From [Phormidium] sp. LEGE 05292 (lineage in GTDB: Bacteria; Cyanobacteriota; Cyanobacteriia; Cyanobacteriales; Aerosakkonemataceae), in contig NZ_JADEWG010000055.1 of NCBI RefSeq assembly GCF_015207735.1, forward strand, positions 1 to 39,102: a stretch of DNA of 39,102 nucleotides, written 5' to 3'. The notes under the pieces were generated by a model, which was not told the origin of the DNA, searched no databases, and saw nothing but the letters and a program-made list of their open reading frames with translations. Made by a program: the position numbers and the translations under genes. Each line of letters begins with the position of its first letter. The stretch's first letter is position 1. This document shows positions 24,277 to 33,990 of this stretch, piece by piece.

Positions 24277-25110
24277 ATGGTCTTTAAGAGACAGGGTGAA
24301 GTGGTGCGAGTGAGTCAAACATCAATTTTCCAGAACGCTAACCTAGTCCGCTATCTGGAATTGTTACAAGTATTGGTAAGCCGAAATCTTAAAGTCCGTT
24401 ATCGCGGTTCGTTTTTAGGCATATATTGGTCACTGTTAAACCCCTTACTAATGACCGCCGCTTATACCACACTTTTTGGTATGGCATTTTTACGATATTA
24501 CGACAATTCCCTTGTCAAATATATGTTAGAAGTGTTTGTGGGTTTAGTGGTAATTAACTTTTTTTCCGCTTCCACTAGCCAAGCATTAACTAGTGTGGTA
24601 TGTAACGGGGGATTGTTGAATAAAATTCGCTTGCCAGTCAATGTTTTTCCTTTATCAATGATTGCAGCGAATGTCTTTCAGTTTGTCTGCGGTTCCTTGC
24701 CGTTTTTAGTAATTGCCGCATTAGTAACTTCCGAAAGTTTAATTAATGTGTTAGCTTTGATCGTGCCATTATTATCCTTAGTTTGCTTTTGTGCAGGAGT
24801 AGGATTGATCGTCAGTGCGCTATTTGTTTTCTTTCGGGATTTGCCCTACTTCTACGAATTAGTAGTCACCTTAATTTGGTTTAGCTCTCCGATATTTTAT
24901 CCAATAGATATTGTTCCGGCAAATATTCGACCCTTTTTAGCCCTCAACCCCCTCATTTCGATTATTGGCAGCATTCGTCAGATTGCCTTGTCAGGAGAGT
25001 TACCAGACATCAGCTTAATTGGCACTTCTTTATTGACTAGTTGTGTTGTTTTAGCTGTAGGATGTAAATTGTTTTATAATTGGCGATCGCAATTTATGGA
25101 TTTATTATAA
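24277..25110 (+). CDS. ABC-2 type permease, polysaccharide export type
   Basis: 277 residues with six hydrophobic segments. The conserved N-terminus ([30 protein letters not shown]) and the [25 protein letters not shown] block identify a Wzm/RfbA-like permease that exports lipid-linked polysaccharide. The ATG has no ribosome site; a GTG at 24301-24310 with AGGGTGA before it gives a more usual start at SQTSIFQ. The stop codon abuts the ATG of the ATPase gene, so translation is coupled. No glycosyltransferase gene is in the window, so the exported sugar is unknown. Confidence 0.88.
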   Translation: MVFKRQGEVVRVSQTSIFQNANLVRYLELLQVLVSRNLKVRYRGSFLGIYWSLLNPLLMTAAYTTLFGMAFLRYYDNSLVKYMLEVFVGLVVINFFSASTSQALTSVVCNGGLLNKIRLPVNVFPLSMIAANVFQFVCGSLPFLVIAALVTSESLINVLALIVPLLSLVCFCAGVGLIVSALFVFFRDLPYFYELVVTLIWFSSPIFYPIDIVPANIRPFLALNPLISIIGSIRQIALSGELPDISLIGTSLLTSCVVLAVGCKLFYNWRSQFMDLL

Positions 25111-25863
25111 ATGCAAGCAATCTGCTTAGAACAAGTGTCTTTATGGCGCAGAACCCAAGAAGAGTTCTCTTACGATTTGAAGAAAACAATTCTGTCTATT
25201 CTGGAAGGAAAATATCATAAACCCATCAAAAAATTAGTCTTAGATCGGGTTGATTTAACGATCGCAGCAGGCGAAAAAGTAGGCATCATCGGAGTTAATG
25301 GTTCTGGAAAATCAACCCTGCTCAAGGTGATTTGTGGAATTTTCCAACCTACTAAAGGTCAGGTAAAAGTTTGGGGAAAAATTGCGCCGATGATTGAATT
25401 AGAGGCTGGTTTTGACCCAGAGTTAACTATATGGGATAATATCATTTTGTATGGGGTAATGCTAGGTTTTTCCCAAAAGGAAATGCAGCAAAGAATCAAT
25501 TCGATTTTAGCTTTTGCTGAATTAGAAGAATATGTTTCAATTCCCTTAAAAGCTTTATCATCTGGGATGGTAGCGCGGTTGGGTTTTGCGATCGCCACTG
25601 ATGTCGAACCAGACATTTTAATTTTAGATGAAGTGTTGGCTGTCGGCGACGAAAGATTTAAAAACAAATGCAAACAGAGGTTGAAAAACTTCTGGGATGC
25701 TAATGCTACAGTTTTATTAGTATCCCATGACTTGAATTTAGTTGAGCAATTTTGCGATCGAGTAATTTGGTTAGATCGAGGTAAAATTAAATATATTGGT
25801 TCAGCCTATGAAGCAATAGATTACTATCGGGATATGGTCAATCTGACAGTAAGTTTAAGATAA
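25111..25863 (+). CDS. ABC transporter ATPase, polysaccharide export type
   Basis: 250 residues. Walker A GVNGSGKST (61-69), signature LSSGM (149-153) and Walker B DILILDE (168-174) followed by VLAVGD are all intact. The N-terminal RVDLTIAAGEKVGIIG and FWDANATVLLVSHDLNLVEQF blocks fit the Wzt/TagH type. It lacks the C-terminal carbohydrate-binding domain that some Wzt proteins use to recognise capped chains, so export may be uncapped or coupled to synthesis. It pairs with the permease just upstream, with no gap. Its 3' end overlaps the convergent metallopeptidase gene by nine bases. Confidence 0.9.
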   Translation: MQAICLEQVSLWRRTQEEFSYDLKKTILSILEGKYHKPIKKLVLDRVDLTIAAGEKVGIIGVNGSGKSTLLKVICGIFQPTKGQVKVWGKIAPMIELEAGFDPELTIWDNIILYGVMLGFSQKEMQQRINSILAFAELEEYVSIPLKALSSGMVARLGFAIATDVEPDILILDEVLAVGDERFKNKCKQRLKNFWDANATVLLVSHDLNLVEQFCDRVIWLDRGKIKYIGSAYEAIDYYRDMVNLTVSLR

Positions 25864-27078
25864 ATCTTGGCTTTTCCTAGCACAACTAACCAAAACGAAA
25901 ATACTCAGATTCAACAACCCTAACAAAGTTCCAGGTTCGGGAACTCGTTCGGGAATAGAAACCTGTACATTCCATGTAATAGTTTGTTCTAAAAAATCGC
26001 GATTAACTCTTACCCAATCAGTAGGATCGAATGCTTTAGCAGTCACCTTGTAAACCCCAGCATCAAAACCATAATTTGCCAAATCAAACCACTGATTTTC
26101 AGCACCAGCCACTAAAACATCATTCACATACCAATTAACATTAATCACACTCGGATCTATTGACTTTACCCAAAGTTTCTCTGGGTTAAATAAAGTAGTT
26201 GTATTATCTAACCAACTGTCCAAAGGATCTACTAAACCATAAATATCCAGAATAATCTTTTCTCGACTTACCGCATCAAAAGGTTGACCCAAACTCCGCA
26301 TTTTAGAATTCACAGAAGGTCGAAATAAACCTTGTTGATAATAACCAGCACCCTGATAAGCACCAATAACTCCAATACCCGGTTGATCGTAACCTAGCCA
26401 CTGCGACCACTTATTGCCTGTAGCAGATTTAGTAATATTAACTGCCGCTGGTTCTGCACCTGTGTAAATTCCCAAATAGCTATAATCATATTCATCAGCT
26501 AACCCGTTAAAGCTGTGTCCTAACTCATGGAGTGCGATTTCTGTAGCATTCTTATTACCACCTGCATAGACAGAAAAATTTCCGCCACCACCTCCATATA
26601 GAGTATCATTGACAGTCACTAACCGAATTTCTGCTAATGAAGGATCGGGTAAGTTATCTACTAAAGCTTGCTTAGCTTTTGCTTCATTAATATAAAGCAA
26701 ACGCTCCGTTACTCCGTCAAAATAGTAACTGGCATCCAATGCAGTATTGCGAAAAATGCCTTTTGGAGGAATATCTGCTCCCCTTTCCTGAGAAATAATA
26801 TCTAAACGGTGAACATTGAAAAAGTTTTTATATCTGGGATAGGGGTTTTCATTTCCAGAAAACATCCAATTGAGCATTGAATTAATATCGCTGTTGTAGG
26901 TAGTATTAATATCTGCTGCTGTATACCCATCCCCCAAAAAAACTATATCAACTCGGTTACTTGATGGCCCATTATCCCACAGCTTTAAGTAAGCGCCTTG
27001 AGCAACTGTTGGGACTCCCAACACCATACCAATAGTAGCAGCTGATAATCTCAGGTATTTTGATACAAGATATAACAT
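25855..27078 (-). CDS. M64-family metallopeptidase with a PEP-CTERM tail
   Basis: 407 residues. A signal peptide (about 10-28, ending VAQGA) is followed by the M64 (IgA peptidase-like) domain: VDIVFLGDGYTAAD at 43-56 and the zinc site HELGHSFNGLADEY (184-197). The C-terminus has VPEPGTLLGLLNLSIFVLVS then a basic end (ARKSQ), a PEP-CTERM sorting tail. PEP-CTERM proteins are anchored or released by exosortase, often along with exopolysaccharide. The neighbour on the other strand is a polysaccharide exporter, which makes the two plausible partners. GGAGG lies seven bases before the ATG. The gene overlaps the ATPase by nine bases, so the two mRNAs are complementary at their ends. Confidence 0.88.
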   Translation of the reverse strand: MLYLVSKYLRLSAATIGMVLGVPTVAQGAYLKLWDNGPSSNRVDIVFLGDGYTAADINTTYNSDINSMLNWMFSGNENPYPRYKNFFNVHRLDIISQERGADIPPKGIFRNTALDASYYFDGVTERLLYINEAKAKQALVDNLPDPSLAEIRLVTVNDTLYGGGGGNFSVYAGGNKNATEIALHELGHSFNGLADEYDYSYLGIYTGAEPAAVNITKSATGNKWSQWLGYDQPGIGVIGAYQGAGYYQQGLFRPSVNSKMRSLGQPFDAVSREKIILDIYGLVDPLDSWLDNTTTLFNPEKLWVKSIDPSVINVNWYVNDVLVAGAENQWFDLANYGFDAGVYKVTAKAFDPTDWVRVNRDFLEQTITWNVQVSIPERVPEPGTLLGLLNLSIFVLVSCARKSQDLS

Positions 27079-27485
27079 AAATCCTCCGCAAATCTAATGC
27101 TACTATTCAACAGTAAACTTATACCATTTCTCTCTAATAATGCGCTGAATATTTCCAGCACAATCTACTATGCCTAACAATGATTTCACAGCAAATAATT
27201 ACAATATATTAAGCGTATTTTCACCGAAAATTAATATTAGCTATCACGAAAGTATTCAGTTTATTAGACTTCTGGCAAAAGTCAGAAATCTTGGTTTTTT
27301 TTACCACAGATATCCACAGATGAATAGAGAGATTGTCTATTTTTGTAAAATGTTTATTATTTATATCCAATTAAGTTATATGAAATCTCAAAAATAATGC
27401 TACACATCTCTCTGCCCATCTCCCCATCTCCCCATCTCCCCACTTTTATATACGTTATCTGTAGCAAATATTTCATGATTTCATA
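27079..27485. other. intergenic region with a third TIR element and CCCCATCT repeats
   Basis: No gene is seen. A truncated TIR element occupies about 27265-27356, and a CCCATCT tandem run (about 27414-27441) lies near the mazG end. The single open frame of 75 codons across this gap is built partly from the repeat. The M64 promoter should lie in the first 150 bases. Confidence 0.6.
27265..27356. mobile_element. MITE-like element, copy C (degenerate)
   Basis: Left end TAGACTTCTGGCAAAA and interior CCACAGATATCCACAGATGA match the copy near 7.7 kb. The internal doubled ACAGATAAAC unit is missing (about 24 bases shorter) and the right end has decayed to ...TTTTGTAAAATGTTTA, so the inverted ends no longer match well. 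Confidence 0.65.
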
Positions 27486-28319
27486 TTATGCTTCAGTGCG
27501 ATCGCCATTTTTTTGTGCCGCCAACTTAGCTTTTGCTTGTTGCCAAAGTTGTTCCAACTCTTCTAGAGAATAATCCGAAAGCGGGCGGTCTGTCGCTGCC
27601 TCCATTTTGACAATTCTTTGAATAAAACGTTGATTTGTTCCCTGCAAAGCTAACGCAGGATCTAAATCATACCACCGCGCCAAATTAATAATTACAAATA
27701 ACAAATCGCCTAATTCTTCTTGTTGGCGTTCCTTATTTTCATGTTGAATAGAGTATCTAAATTCTGTCAATTCTTCATTAAATTTTTCCCAAACGTCCTC
27801 AATTTTTTCCCATTCAAAACCCACATCTGCCGCTTTTTGGGAAATCTTCATTCCGGCAGTCAATGGTGGCAAAGTACGAGCGTAACGGCTAATTTTTGCA
27901 CTAAGTAACTGTTGCTTATCTGGAGTTTCTCCCTTTTCTGTCGCTTTAATTTGTTCCCAGTTTTGCCGCACTTCCTCAACACTTTCTACAGCCACATCAC
28001 CAAAAACATGAGGATGTCTGCGAATTAACTTTTCGGTAATTCCTTCGGTGACTTCTTTAATGGTAAACTGATCGGATTCACTAGCAATTTGTGCTTGTAA
28101 AACTACTTGTAAAAGTAAATCTCCTAACTCTTCGGCGATCGCACTCTCCTCTCCACATCTAATCGCATCTACAACTTCATAAGCTTCTTCAATTACATAA
28201 GGAATTAAAGATTCGGGAGTTTGAGCTAAATCCCAAGGACAACCACCATTAGGCGATCGTAATTTCGCCACCACATCAATCAACTTTTGCCATGCTACCA
28301 AAGCCGAATCCTGCGTCAT
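27486..28319 (-). CDS. mazG: nucleoside triphosphate pyrophosphohydrolase MazG
   Basis: 277 residues with two tandem MazG domains. The first has GCPWDLAQTPESLIPYVIEE, then EAYEVVD and AIAEELGDLLLQVVLQ. The second has EFRYSIQHENKERQQEELGD plus LLFVIINLARW. The acidic residues of the EExxE and ExxD motifs bind magnesium. The enzyme hydrolyses NTPs to NMP and PPi, cleaning damaged or excess nucleotides. Length and order match full-length MazG. It is 170 bases downstream of the unknown 194-residue gene, with an inverted repeat between. Confidence 0.92.
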   Translation of the reverse strand: MTQDSALVAWQKLIDVVAKLRSPNGGCPWDLAQTPESLIPYVIEEAYEVVDAIRCGEESAIAEELGDLLLQVVLQAQIASESDQFTIKEVTEGITEKLIRRHPHVFGDVAVESVEEVRQNWEQIKATEKGETPDKQQLLSAKISRYARTLPPLTAGMKISQKAADVGFEWEKIEDVWEKFNEELTEFRYSIQHENKERQQEELGDLLFVIINLARWYDLDPALALQGTNQRFIQRIVKMEAATDRPLSDYSLEELEQLWQQAKAKLAAQKNGDRTEA

Positions 28320-28348
28320 TATACCCCGCTCCCAAATACAAACAATTA

Positions 28349-28397
28349 AGGACTTACGCAGTATAACCCAACCAACTCATCTGAAAGCGTAAGTCCT
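28349..28397. repeat. inverted repeat AGGACTTACGC / GCGTAAGTCCT
   Basis: Two perfect 11-base arms separated by 27 bases in the mazG upstream gap. GGACTTACGCA-type hairpins are frequent between cyanobacterial genes, so this is likely another dispersed repeat and not a specific operator. Confidence 0.7.
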
Positions 28398-28488
28398 CGT
28401 ATTAGCTATATCAGCTGTTCCACATTTAAATTTAAATTGCTTGGAAACAGAAAAAATTACTCTAATCCTCTCCCCTACTTCCCTGCTC

Positions 28489-29073
28489 TTAAGTCGCCGG
28501 AGCTTCTGGAGACAAAGCAGGCGGAATTTCATCTTGAATGACAGTCAAACTTTGCGTCACAAATGGTAAATAAGCACCCTTCAAACCCAACTTAACGCGC
28601 TCTGGAGTTTGCTCATAAATCACAAACAGTGGATGTACTTTATCACCCCCTTCACTCAAAATATGTTTGTATCGGGAAGGCATCACCCACTCGTAACCAT
28701 TATCCAAATAAACTTGAGTTTGTCGCCATCGATTTAGTAGTTCCGAAAACTCTTCATCAGGACGATGGATAAACACTAAAATTTCTGCACCCGTTTTAAT
28801 TTTCCATTCCGGGTCGCACATCAAAACTGCTATATCACAGGGTAAACAAGTTGCTTGTCGTCCTGGTTTTACTACTCCACTATGTTTTGTCGGTGCGTTA
28901 TTTTGACTTAAACGCACGATCGGCAATGGGATAGCGATCAAACTTTCTTGTGGTCGGCGCAGACTAGGAATTAGCTCAAAATAGGGTCGATGTTGCTTCA
29001 GTAGCTCTATCGCCCCTATTTGGCTACTATACTCTGCGAGTAACTCTTCGTAATGGAATTGCTGTATCGACAT
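28489..29073 (-). CDS. conserved cyanobacterial protein of unknown function
   Basis: 194 residues, soluble. It opens with a helical segment (FHYEELLAEYSSQIGAIELL) and has a CLPCDIAVLMCDPEWKIKTG block near residue 100 with three cysteines. A central EILVFIHRPDEEFSELLNRW block and a Pro-rich tail follow. The cysteines could bind a metal or pair, but I recognise no family. It sits 78 bases downstream of pilC on the same strand, so it may share the pilus transcript. A role in motility is only a guess. Confidence 0.6.
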   Translation of the reverse strand: MSIQQFHYEELLAEYSSQIGAIELLKQHRPYFELIPSLRRPQESLIAIPLPIVRLSQNNAPTKHSGVVKPGRQATCLPCDIAVLMCDPEWKIKTGAEILVFIHRPDEEFSELLNRWRQTQVYLDNGYEWVMPSRYKHILSEGGDKVHPLFVIYEQTPERVKLGLKGAYLPFVTQSLTVIQDEIPPALSPEAPAT

Positions 29074-29151
29074 TTTCCTACTTGGAACTGCGATGGTTTG
29101 CCAAATTCTTCTCTGATTTTAGATAGCTTAAACAAAAGCCATCTCTATCGA

Positions 29152-30396
29152 TTAGCCTAACTTATCGAACACTGCAAACATTGGCAGATACATCGACAAC
29201 AAAATCGAACCTACAATACAAGCAATCCCCACCATCATCAGTGGTTCTAGGATACTTGTCAGAGCTTTCACAGCTTGCTCGACTTCATCTTCATAGAAAT
29301 CGGCAACTTTCATCAACATTTTGTCAATTTCCCCAGTTTCTTCCCCAATACTGATCATTTGAATTGCCAGAATTGGGAAAACTTTTTCTCGCTGCAAAGC
29401 AAGGCTAATCATCCCCCCACCTTGAATTTCTTTTCTCGCCGCTTCGATCGCATTAGAAATTACCACATTACCCGCCGTATCCCGCACAATTTCCAAAGAA
29501 GTCAAAATCGGTACACCAGAACGAGTCAAAGTCCCAAAAGTGCGGCAAAAACGCGCCACAGCAGTTTTTTCCGTCAAATCACCAAAAACAGGAGCTTTCA
29601 GGAAAAACTTGTCAATTTGTAAGCGACCAACCGGAGTTTTGTAATATTGCTTATAGGCAAAAGTTGTCCCAATTATCGTAGCAATCACCAACAATATCCA
29701 GTAATTAGTTTTTGGTGCAGGAAGAAAAGGTCCCCGCAAAATTTCACTAATCCCCATCATTATTTGGGTAAATAATGGCAATTCCGTTCCCAAATCCTCA
29801 AAAATTTTCGCAAAAATTGGTAACAGAAATGTCGTCATCCCAATAAAGATTAGCACCGCCAAACTTCCCACCGCTACCGGATAAGACATCGCTGACTTAA
29901 TTTGGTTTTGTAGTCTCGCCGCATCTTCTAATAACTTCGCAATCCGGTTTAAAACTTCATCGAGTACCCCACCAACCTCCCCAGCTTCTACCATTGCCAC
30001 ATAGAGGTTATCAAAGCAGTCAGGATGTTTTCGCAGTGCATCTGCCAAACTAATCCCCTCATTCACATCCGCACTAATTCCGACTAAAGCTCTTTTCAAT
30101 TTGGGATTAGTGCATTGTTCAGTTAATACCCCCAAAGCTCTCACCAAAGCCACCCCAGCATTTACCATTGCGGCAAATTGGCGAGAGAAAATCGCTTTAT
30201 CCTTGACAGTGATTTTCGCCATTGCGGCTTTAAAATCAAACTCTTTCAAGTTAAAGCTTTTTGCTTCCTTGAGGTCTTGAATTGTCATTCCCTTATCTCT
30301 CAGAAGGGCACGGGCATCCCTGATAGATTCGGCAACTACTTTTTCTTTTTTGGTAACTCCTTGAGAGTCTCTAACTTGGGCTAAGAAAGTAGGCAT
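29152..30396 (-). CDS. pilC: type IV pilus platform protein PilC
   Basis: 414 residues. It has two T2SSF domains, each with a helical cytoplasmic part (FSRQFAAMVNAGVALVRALG in the first, FCRTFGTLTRSGVPILTSLE in the second), and three membrane segments (about 170-195, 220-240 and near the C-terminus). This is the inner-membrane platform that turns ATPase motion into pilin addition or removal. ATG at 30396 (MPTFLAQVRDSQG, the usual family start) is preferred over an in-frame TTG 12 bases earlier. It follows pilT by about 220 bases, a gap made of GGTAATTGGTA and CCCACTACCTA repeats. Confidence 0.92.
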   Translation of the reverse strand: MPTFLAQVRDSQGVTKKEKVVAESIRDARALLRDKGMTIQDLKEAKSFNLKEFDFKAAMAKITVKDKAIFSRQFAAMVNAGVALVRALGVLTEQCTNPKLKRALVGISADVNEGISLADALRKHPDCFDNLYVAMVEAGEVGGVLDEVLNRIAKLLEDAARLQNQIKSAMSYPVAVGSLAVLIFIGMTTFLLPIFAKIFEDLGTELPLFTQIMMGISEILRGPFLPAPKTNYWILLVIATIIGTTFAYKQYYKTPVGRLQIDKFFLKAPVFGDLTEKTAVARFCRTFGTLTRSGVPILTSLEIVRDTAGNVVISNAIEAARKEIQGGGMISLALQREKVFPILAIQMISIGEETGEIDKMLMKVADFYEDEVEQAVKALTSILEPLMMVGIACIVGSILLSMYLPMFAVFDKLG

Positions 30397-30408
30397 AGTT
30401 AACACCAA

Positions 30409-30615
30409 ACTTTTTGTTTAATTTATTTTCTTTATTAGGTAGTTGGTAATTGGTAATTGGTAGTGGGTCTTAATAACTTGTAGACACTCTAGATGGTTAA
30501 ATTCTTAGTAGGCAGTTAGCAAAATTCATCACTTAAAACTTTTTACCTACTACCTACTACCCACTACTACCCACTACCTACGACCGAATACCTAATACCG
30601 CTATCCTAACTTAAC
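30409..30615. repeat. low-complexity repeat between pilT and pilC
   Basis: A GGTAGTTGGTAATTGGTAATTGG run (about 30437-30465) is followed by a CCTACTACCTACTACCCACTAC run (about 30546-30592). The two are partly inverted, so a loose stem may form in the pilT-pilC mRNA. No gene is seen. Confidence 0.6.
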
Positions 30616-31731
30616 TTAATGGGCGGCTCCTCCGACTTTCACTCCAGCTGGTGTCGGCCCAATTAACCTTTGTAATTCATCAGGTTTAGAAGATTTACTC
30701 ATCGCAGCTTCGTAAGAAATAGAACCAGCTTTGTAATGGTTAGCTAAGGACATTTCCATAGTTTGCATCCCTAATTTACCTCCGGTTTGAATCGCCGAGT
30801 AAATTTGGGAAGTTTTGCCCTCCCGAATCAGGTTAGAAATAGCAGGTGTAATTACCATAATCTCTTGAGCCATTACTCGACCATATTCCCCAGGTTTAAC
30901 ATTGTGTTTTGGTACCAAGTTTTGGCTGAATACAGCTACCAAAGAGTTAGAAAGCATTGCCCGAATTTGGGGCTGTTGAATTGGTGGGAATACGTCCAAC
31001 ATCCGGTCAATCGTCTGAGCAGCTGAGTTCGTGTGCAAAGTACCAAATACCAAGTGACCTGTTTCTGCTGCGGAAATCGCCAAGCCGATCGTTTCTAAGT
31101 CCCGCATTTCACCCACCAGGATTACATCTGGGTCTTCCCGTAATGCTGCTTTCAAGGCATTAGCAAAACTCTTGGTATCTTCACCTTTTTGGCGTTGGTG
31201 AACCAAGCTTTTAATGTTGGGAAATACATATTCGATCGGATCTTCCACCGTCAGAATATGTTCCGATCGCGTGCGGTTGATCAAATCAATCATCGCCGCC
31301 ATCGTCGTCGTCTTTCCTGACCCCGTTTGTCCAGTCACCAGCACCATACCTCTCGGTCTTTCGGTGGCTTCCCGCACCACATCCGGCAACCCCAATTTAT
31401 CGAAATTCGGAATCTTAGAAGACAAAGCTCGCAAACAAGCGGCCCAAGCACCGCGTTCCCGATACACATTCACCCGGAACCGAGCTAACCCTTTCACCCC
31501 GTAAGCACAATCTAATTCCCAATTCTGCTCCAAATCCTTCCGTTGCGAGTTATTGAGCATACTAAAAATTAAGCGTTGACACTCTTCTGCCGTCATCGGC
31601 TCCTCGCCCACAGGCCCCAATTTACCACTGACCCGGAAATAGACAGGCGCACCAGCTTGGATGTGCATATCCGAGCCACCCATCTCAATTAATTGTTCCA
31701 TTAGGTCTTCAATCATCATTTCCATCGGCAT
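30616..31731 (-). CDS. pilT: pilus retraction ATPase PilT
   Basis: 371 residues, normal PilT length. Walker A GQTGSGKTTT, Asp-box region SEHILTVEDPIEYVF, Walker B DPDVILVGEMRDLETI and His box GHLVFGTLHTNSAAQ are all present, with the C-terminal LIREGKTSQIYSAIQTGGKL motif needed for retraction. The hexamer powers pilus retraction and twitching. GGAGA lies seven bases before the first of several methionines, which supports the start used. It lies between pilB and pilC in the same direction. Confidence 0.95.
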   Translation of the reverse strand: MPMEMMIEDLMEQLIEMGGSDMHIQAGAPVYFRVSGKLGPVGEEPMTAEECQRLIFSMLNNSQRKDLEQNWELDCAYGVKGLARFRVNVYRERGAWAACLRALSSKIPNFDKLGLPDVVREATERPRGMVLVTGQTGSGKTTTMAAMIDLINRTRSEHILTVEDPIEYVFPNIKSLVHQRQKGEDTKSFANALKAALREDPDVILVGEMRDLETIGLAISAAETGHLVFGTLHTNSAAQTIDRMLDVFPPIQQPQIRAMLSNSLVAVFSQNLVPKHNVKPGEYGRVMAQEIMVITPAISNLIREGKTSQIYSAIQTGGKLGMQTMEMSLANHYKAGSISYEAAMSKSSKPDELQRLIGPTPAGVKVGGAAH

Positions 31732-31992
31732 AACACTGTCTCCGTTAGCAGTAGATTTATTGGTTAGTTGTTATTCTTAGTTTGCCCAAATAGTTTTGGT
31801 CATTTGTCATGCTCTCAGGTCTTTTTGGGAACAGAAACTTAGCTGTACCTCACAAGGCAAGAGAAACACTATCATTCACTGTTGACTAATCGACTACCAA
31901 ATCAAGTCGGGAAAGGTTACGCAAAATATTTGTTTCCTGTTCCCTGTTCCTTGTTCCCTTCCTTCATCACAATGACCAATAACTTAATCATG

Positions 31993-33990
31993 CTATTCGC
32001 TAAACCTGAGTGTTAAGCAATAAGGACATTCAATCCACTCCTGTTGTAATCCAGCATCACAAACCCGACAGGTAAGAGCAGTTTTCCGTTTGGCTTTTAA
32101 TTCTGCTTCTAACCCAGAATCAGTAAAGGTAACGCGCTCTACTTCGTCGAGGGTAGTCCGACCTTCGCGCACCAATTGTAAACTGTATGCCAACAATGTA
32201 ACCATGCCTTCTTCTACAGCCGCTTCTTTAATGCGTTCTGTGGGTGCGCCTTGACTAATTAAAAGTTGCAGATTTTCTGTCACTTTCAGGACTTCGTAAA
32301 CCCCAACCCGACCTTTATAGCCAACTCCTTTACAAGTTTTGCAGAGGTTTTTATCATTGGGTCTTTCTGCTGGTGGGATGGTATTCGCCTTGTAAATTAA
32401 CAGGTCTACATCGCCGGAAGCAGTTAAACCAAACCGGGCTAATTCTTCTGGTGAGGGTGTGTAGGGAATGCGACAATCAGGACAAACACGCCGCATCAAA
32501 CGTTGTGCCAAGACACCGAGTAAAGCACCCGACACCATGAATGGTTCTACACCCATTTCATCTAAACGAGCGATCGCACCTGCCGCATCATTCGTGTGTA
32601 AAGTGGTTAATACTAAGTGACCTGTTAGAGCCGATTCGATCGCAGTTTTCGCCGTTTCCTTGTCCCGCGTTTCACCCACCAGAATCACATCTGGATCTTG
32701 TCGTAAGAACGCCCTTAACGCCGTCGCAAAATCTAAGCCTTTTTCCCGAATCACCTGTACCTGAGTGATTCCTGGCAAAGTGTATTCGATCGGGTCTTCT
32801 ACTGTACTAATATTTACTCCCGGATCGTTCCGTTCTGCCAACACCGAGTATAAACTCGTTGACTTACCAGAACCCGTAGGCCCCGTTACCAGAATCAACC
32901 CAAACGGACGACTAGCCATCTCTCGGACTAACGCCAATGTATCTGGATTAGTAATTAACTTATCCAATCCCAACTGAGTTGACGAGTTATCCAAAATCCG
33001 CAGTACCACCTTTTCCCCATAACGGCTAGGCAAAGTACTCACCCGGAAATCGATCTTCCGTCCATTAAACATCCGACGAATCCGACCATCTTGTGCTTGT
33101 CGTCGTTCCGCAATATCCAAATCAGAAATTACTTTAAACCGAGCCGTCACCGCCGGAATAATTTGCTTCGGTAAAGGATCAAATGCCTGTTGCAACACCC
33201 CATCCTTACGGAAGCGAATCCGTAAAGTCTCCTCTTGCGGCTCAACGTGAATATCCGAAGCACCTTCCTGCAAAGCCTTAATCAAAATCTTGTTCACCAA
33301 GTTAATAATCGGCGCGGAAGACTCCTCACCTTCTTTACCAAGGTCTTCGCCTTCTGCGGGTGCATCTTCCAAACCTTCTATATTCAGATCGTCTAATAAG
33401 CCGCTGACATCAGTTTGCTTTTCCCGTTCCCGTTTCTCTAATCTTTCCGCTTCTTCATCTAAATATTTAGTAATCAGGTGTTCATAGTCTTCTCTGGTAA
33501 TCACCATCCGTTGCAATGCCAAACCTTGAGGCCGTAAAATCCGGTTCAAGTCATCTAAGGCTTCTAGGTCATCAGGATTGACCATCGCAATTAGAACACT
33601 AGGCGGCTGAGTATCATGTTTAGATAAGGGTACTAAACGATAACGACGACAGATATCAATGGGAATTAAAGAGTCAATCAACTCCCCTAGCTGATTAACT
33701 GGAACCTCGGTAATTTCGGGATCGAGAGATTCCACACCAAAAAGAATCTTTAATTCAAACAGCTGCTGTTTCTTGTACTGACGTAACAAGTCTGGGGGCA
33801 ACTGTCTTCCTGTAAGTGACTCTAGAATCTCTGTTAACGGTCTTCCTGATGAGCGACTTTCGACCATCGCTTGTTTCATCTGCTCTGGATTAACATAGCC
33901 CGCTTGAATTAACTTATTGCCAAAGGGCGAAAAGTTTTGGACTATCAGGCTGGTTGAGGTGCGTTTTGGTAATGATGAAGAGTTAGTCAT
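31993..33990 (-). CDS. pilB: pilus extension ATPase PilB
   Basis: 665 residues. An N-terminal MshEN/T2SSE_N region (about 20-170) precedes the motor core with Walker A GPTGSGKSTSLY, VEDPIEYTLPGITQVQV, Walker B ILVGETRDKETA and GHLVLTTLHTNDAAGA. A zinc site is formed by CPDC and CKTC (with GYKGRVGVYEV behind it). A second zinc-ribbon at the very C-terminus (CRVCDAG and CPYCLTL) is typical of cyanobacterial PilB. It drives pilus extension and, in cyanobacteria, motility and natural competence. It heads the pil run, with pilT 260 bases further on. The divergent grpE lies across a 540-base control region. Confidence 0.94.
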   Translation of the reverse strand: MTNSSSLPKRTSTSLIVQNFSPFGNKLIQAGYVNPEQMKQAMVESRSSGRPLTEILESLTGRQLPPDLLRQYKKQQLFELKILFGVESLDPEITEVPVNQLGELIDSLIPIDICRRYRLVPLSKHDTQPPSVLIAMVNPDDLEALDDLNRILRPQGLALQRMVITREDYEHLITKYLDEEAERLEKREREKQTDVSGLLDDLNIEGLEDAPAEGEDLGKEGEESSAPIINLVNKILIKALQEGASDIHVEPQEETLRIRFRKDGVLQQAFDPLPKQIIPAVTARFKVISDLDIAERRQAQDGRIRRMFNGRKIDFRVSTLPSRYGEKVVLRILDNSSTQLGLDKLITNPDTLALVREMASRPFGLILVTGPTGSGKSTSLYSVLAERNDPGVNISTVEDPIEYTLPGITQVQVIREKGLDFATALRAFLRQDPDVILVGETRDKETAKTAIESALTGHLVLTTLHTNDAAGAIARLDEMGVEPFMVSGALLGVLAQRLMRRVCPDCRIPYTPSPEELARFGLTASGDVDLLIYKANTIPPAERPNDKNLCKTCKGVGYKGRVGVYEVLKVTENLQLLISQGAPTERIKEAAVEEGMVTLLAYSLQLVREGRTTLDEVERVTFTDSGLEAELKAKRKTALTCRVCDAGLQQEWIECPYCLTLRFSE

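Noticed and set aside
24232-24318. Longer N-terminus for ProA from a TTG codon
   Set aside because: The added 29 residues are not ProA-like and would overlap the divergent transporter start; an ATG at 24231 or 24237 gives the normal length.
27170-27397. Plus-strand frame of 75 codons
   Set aside because: It runs through the third TIR element, has no ribosome site and matches no family.
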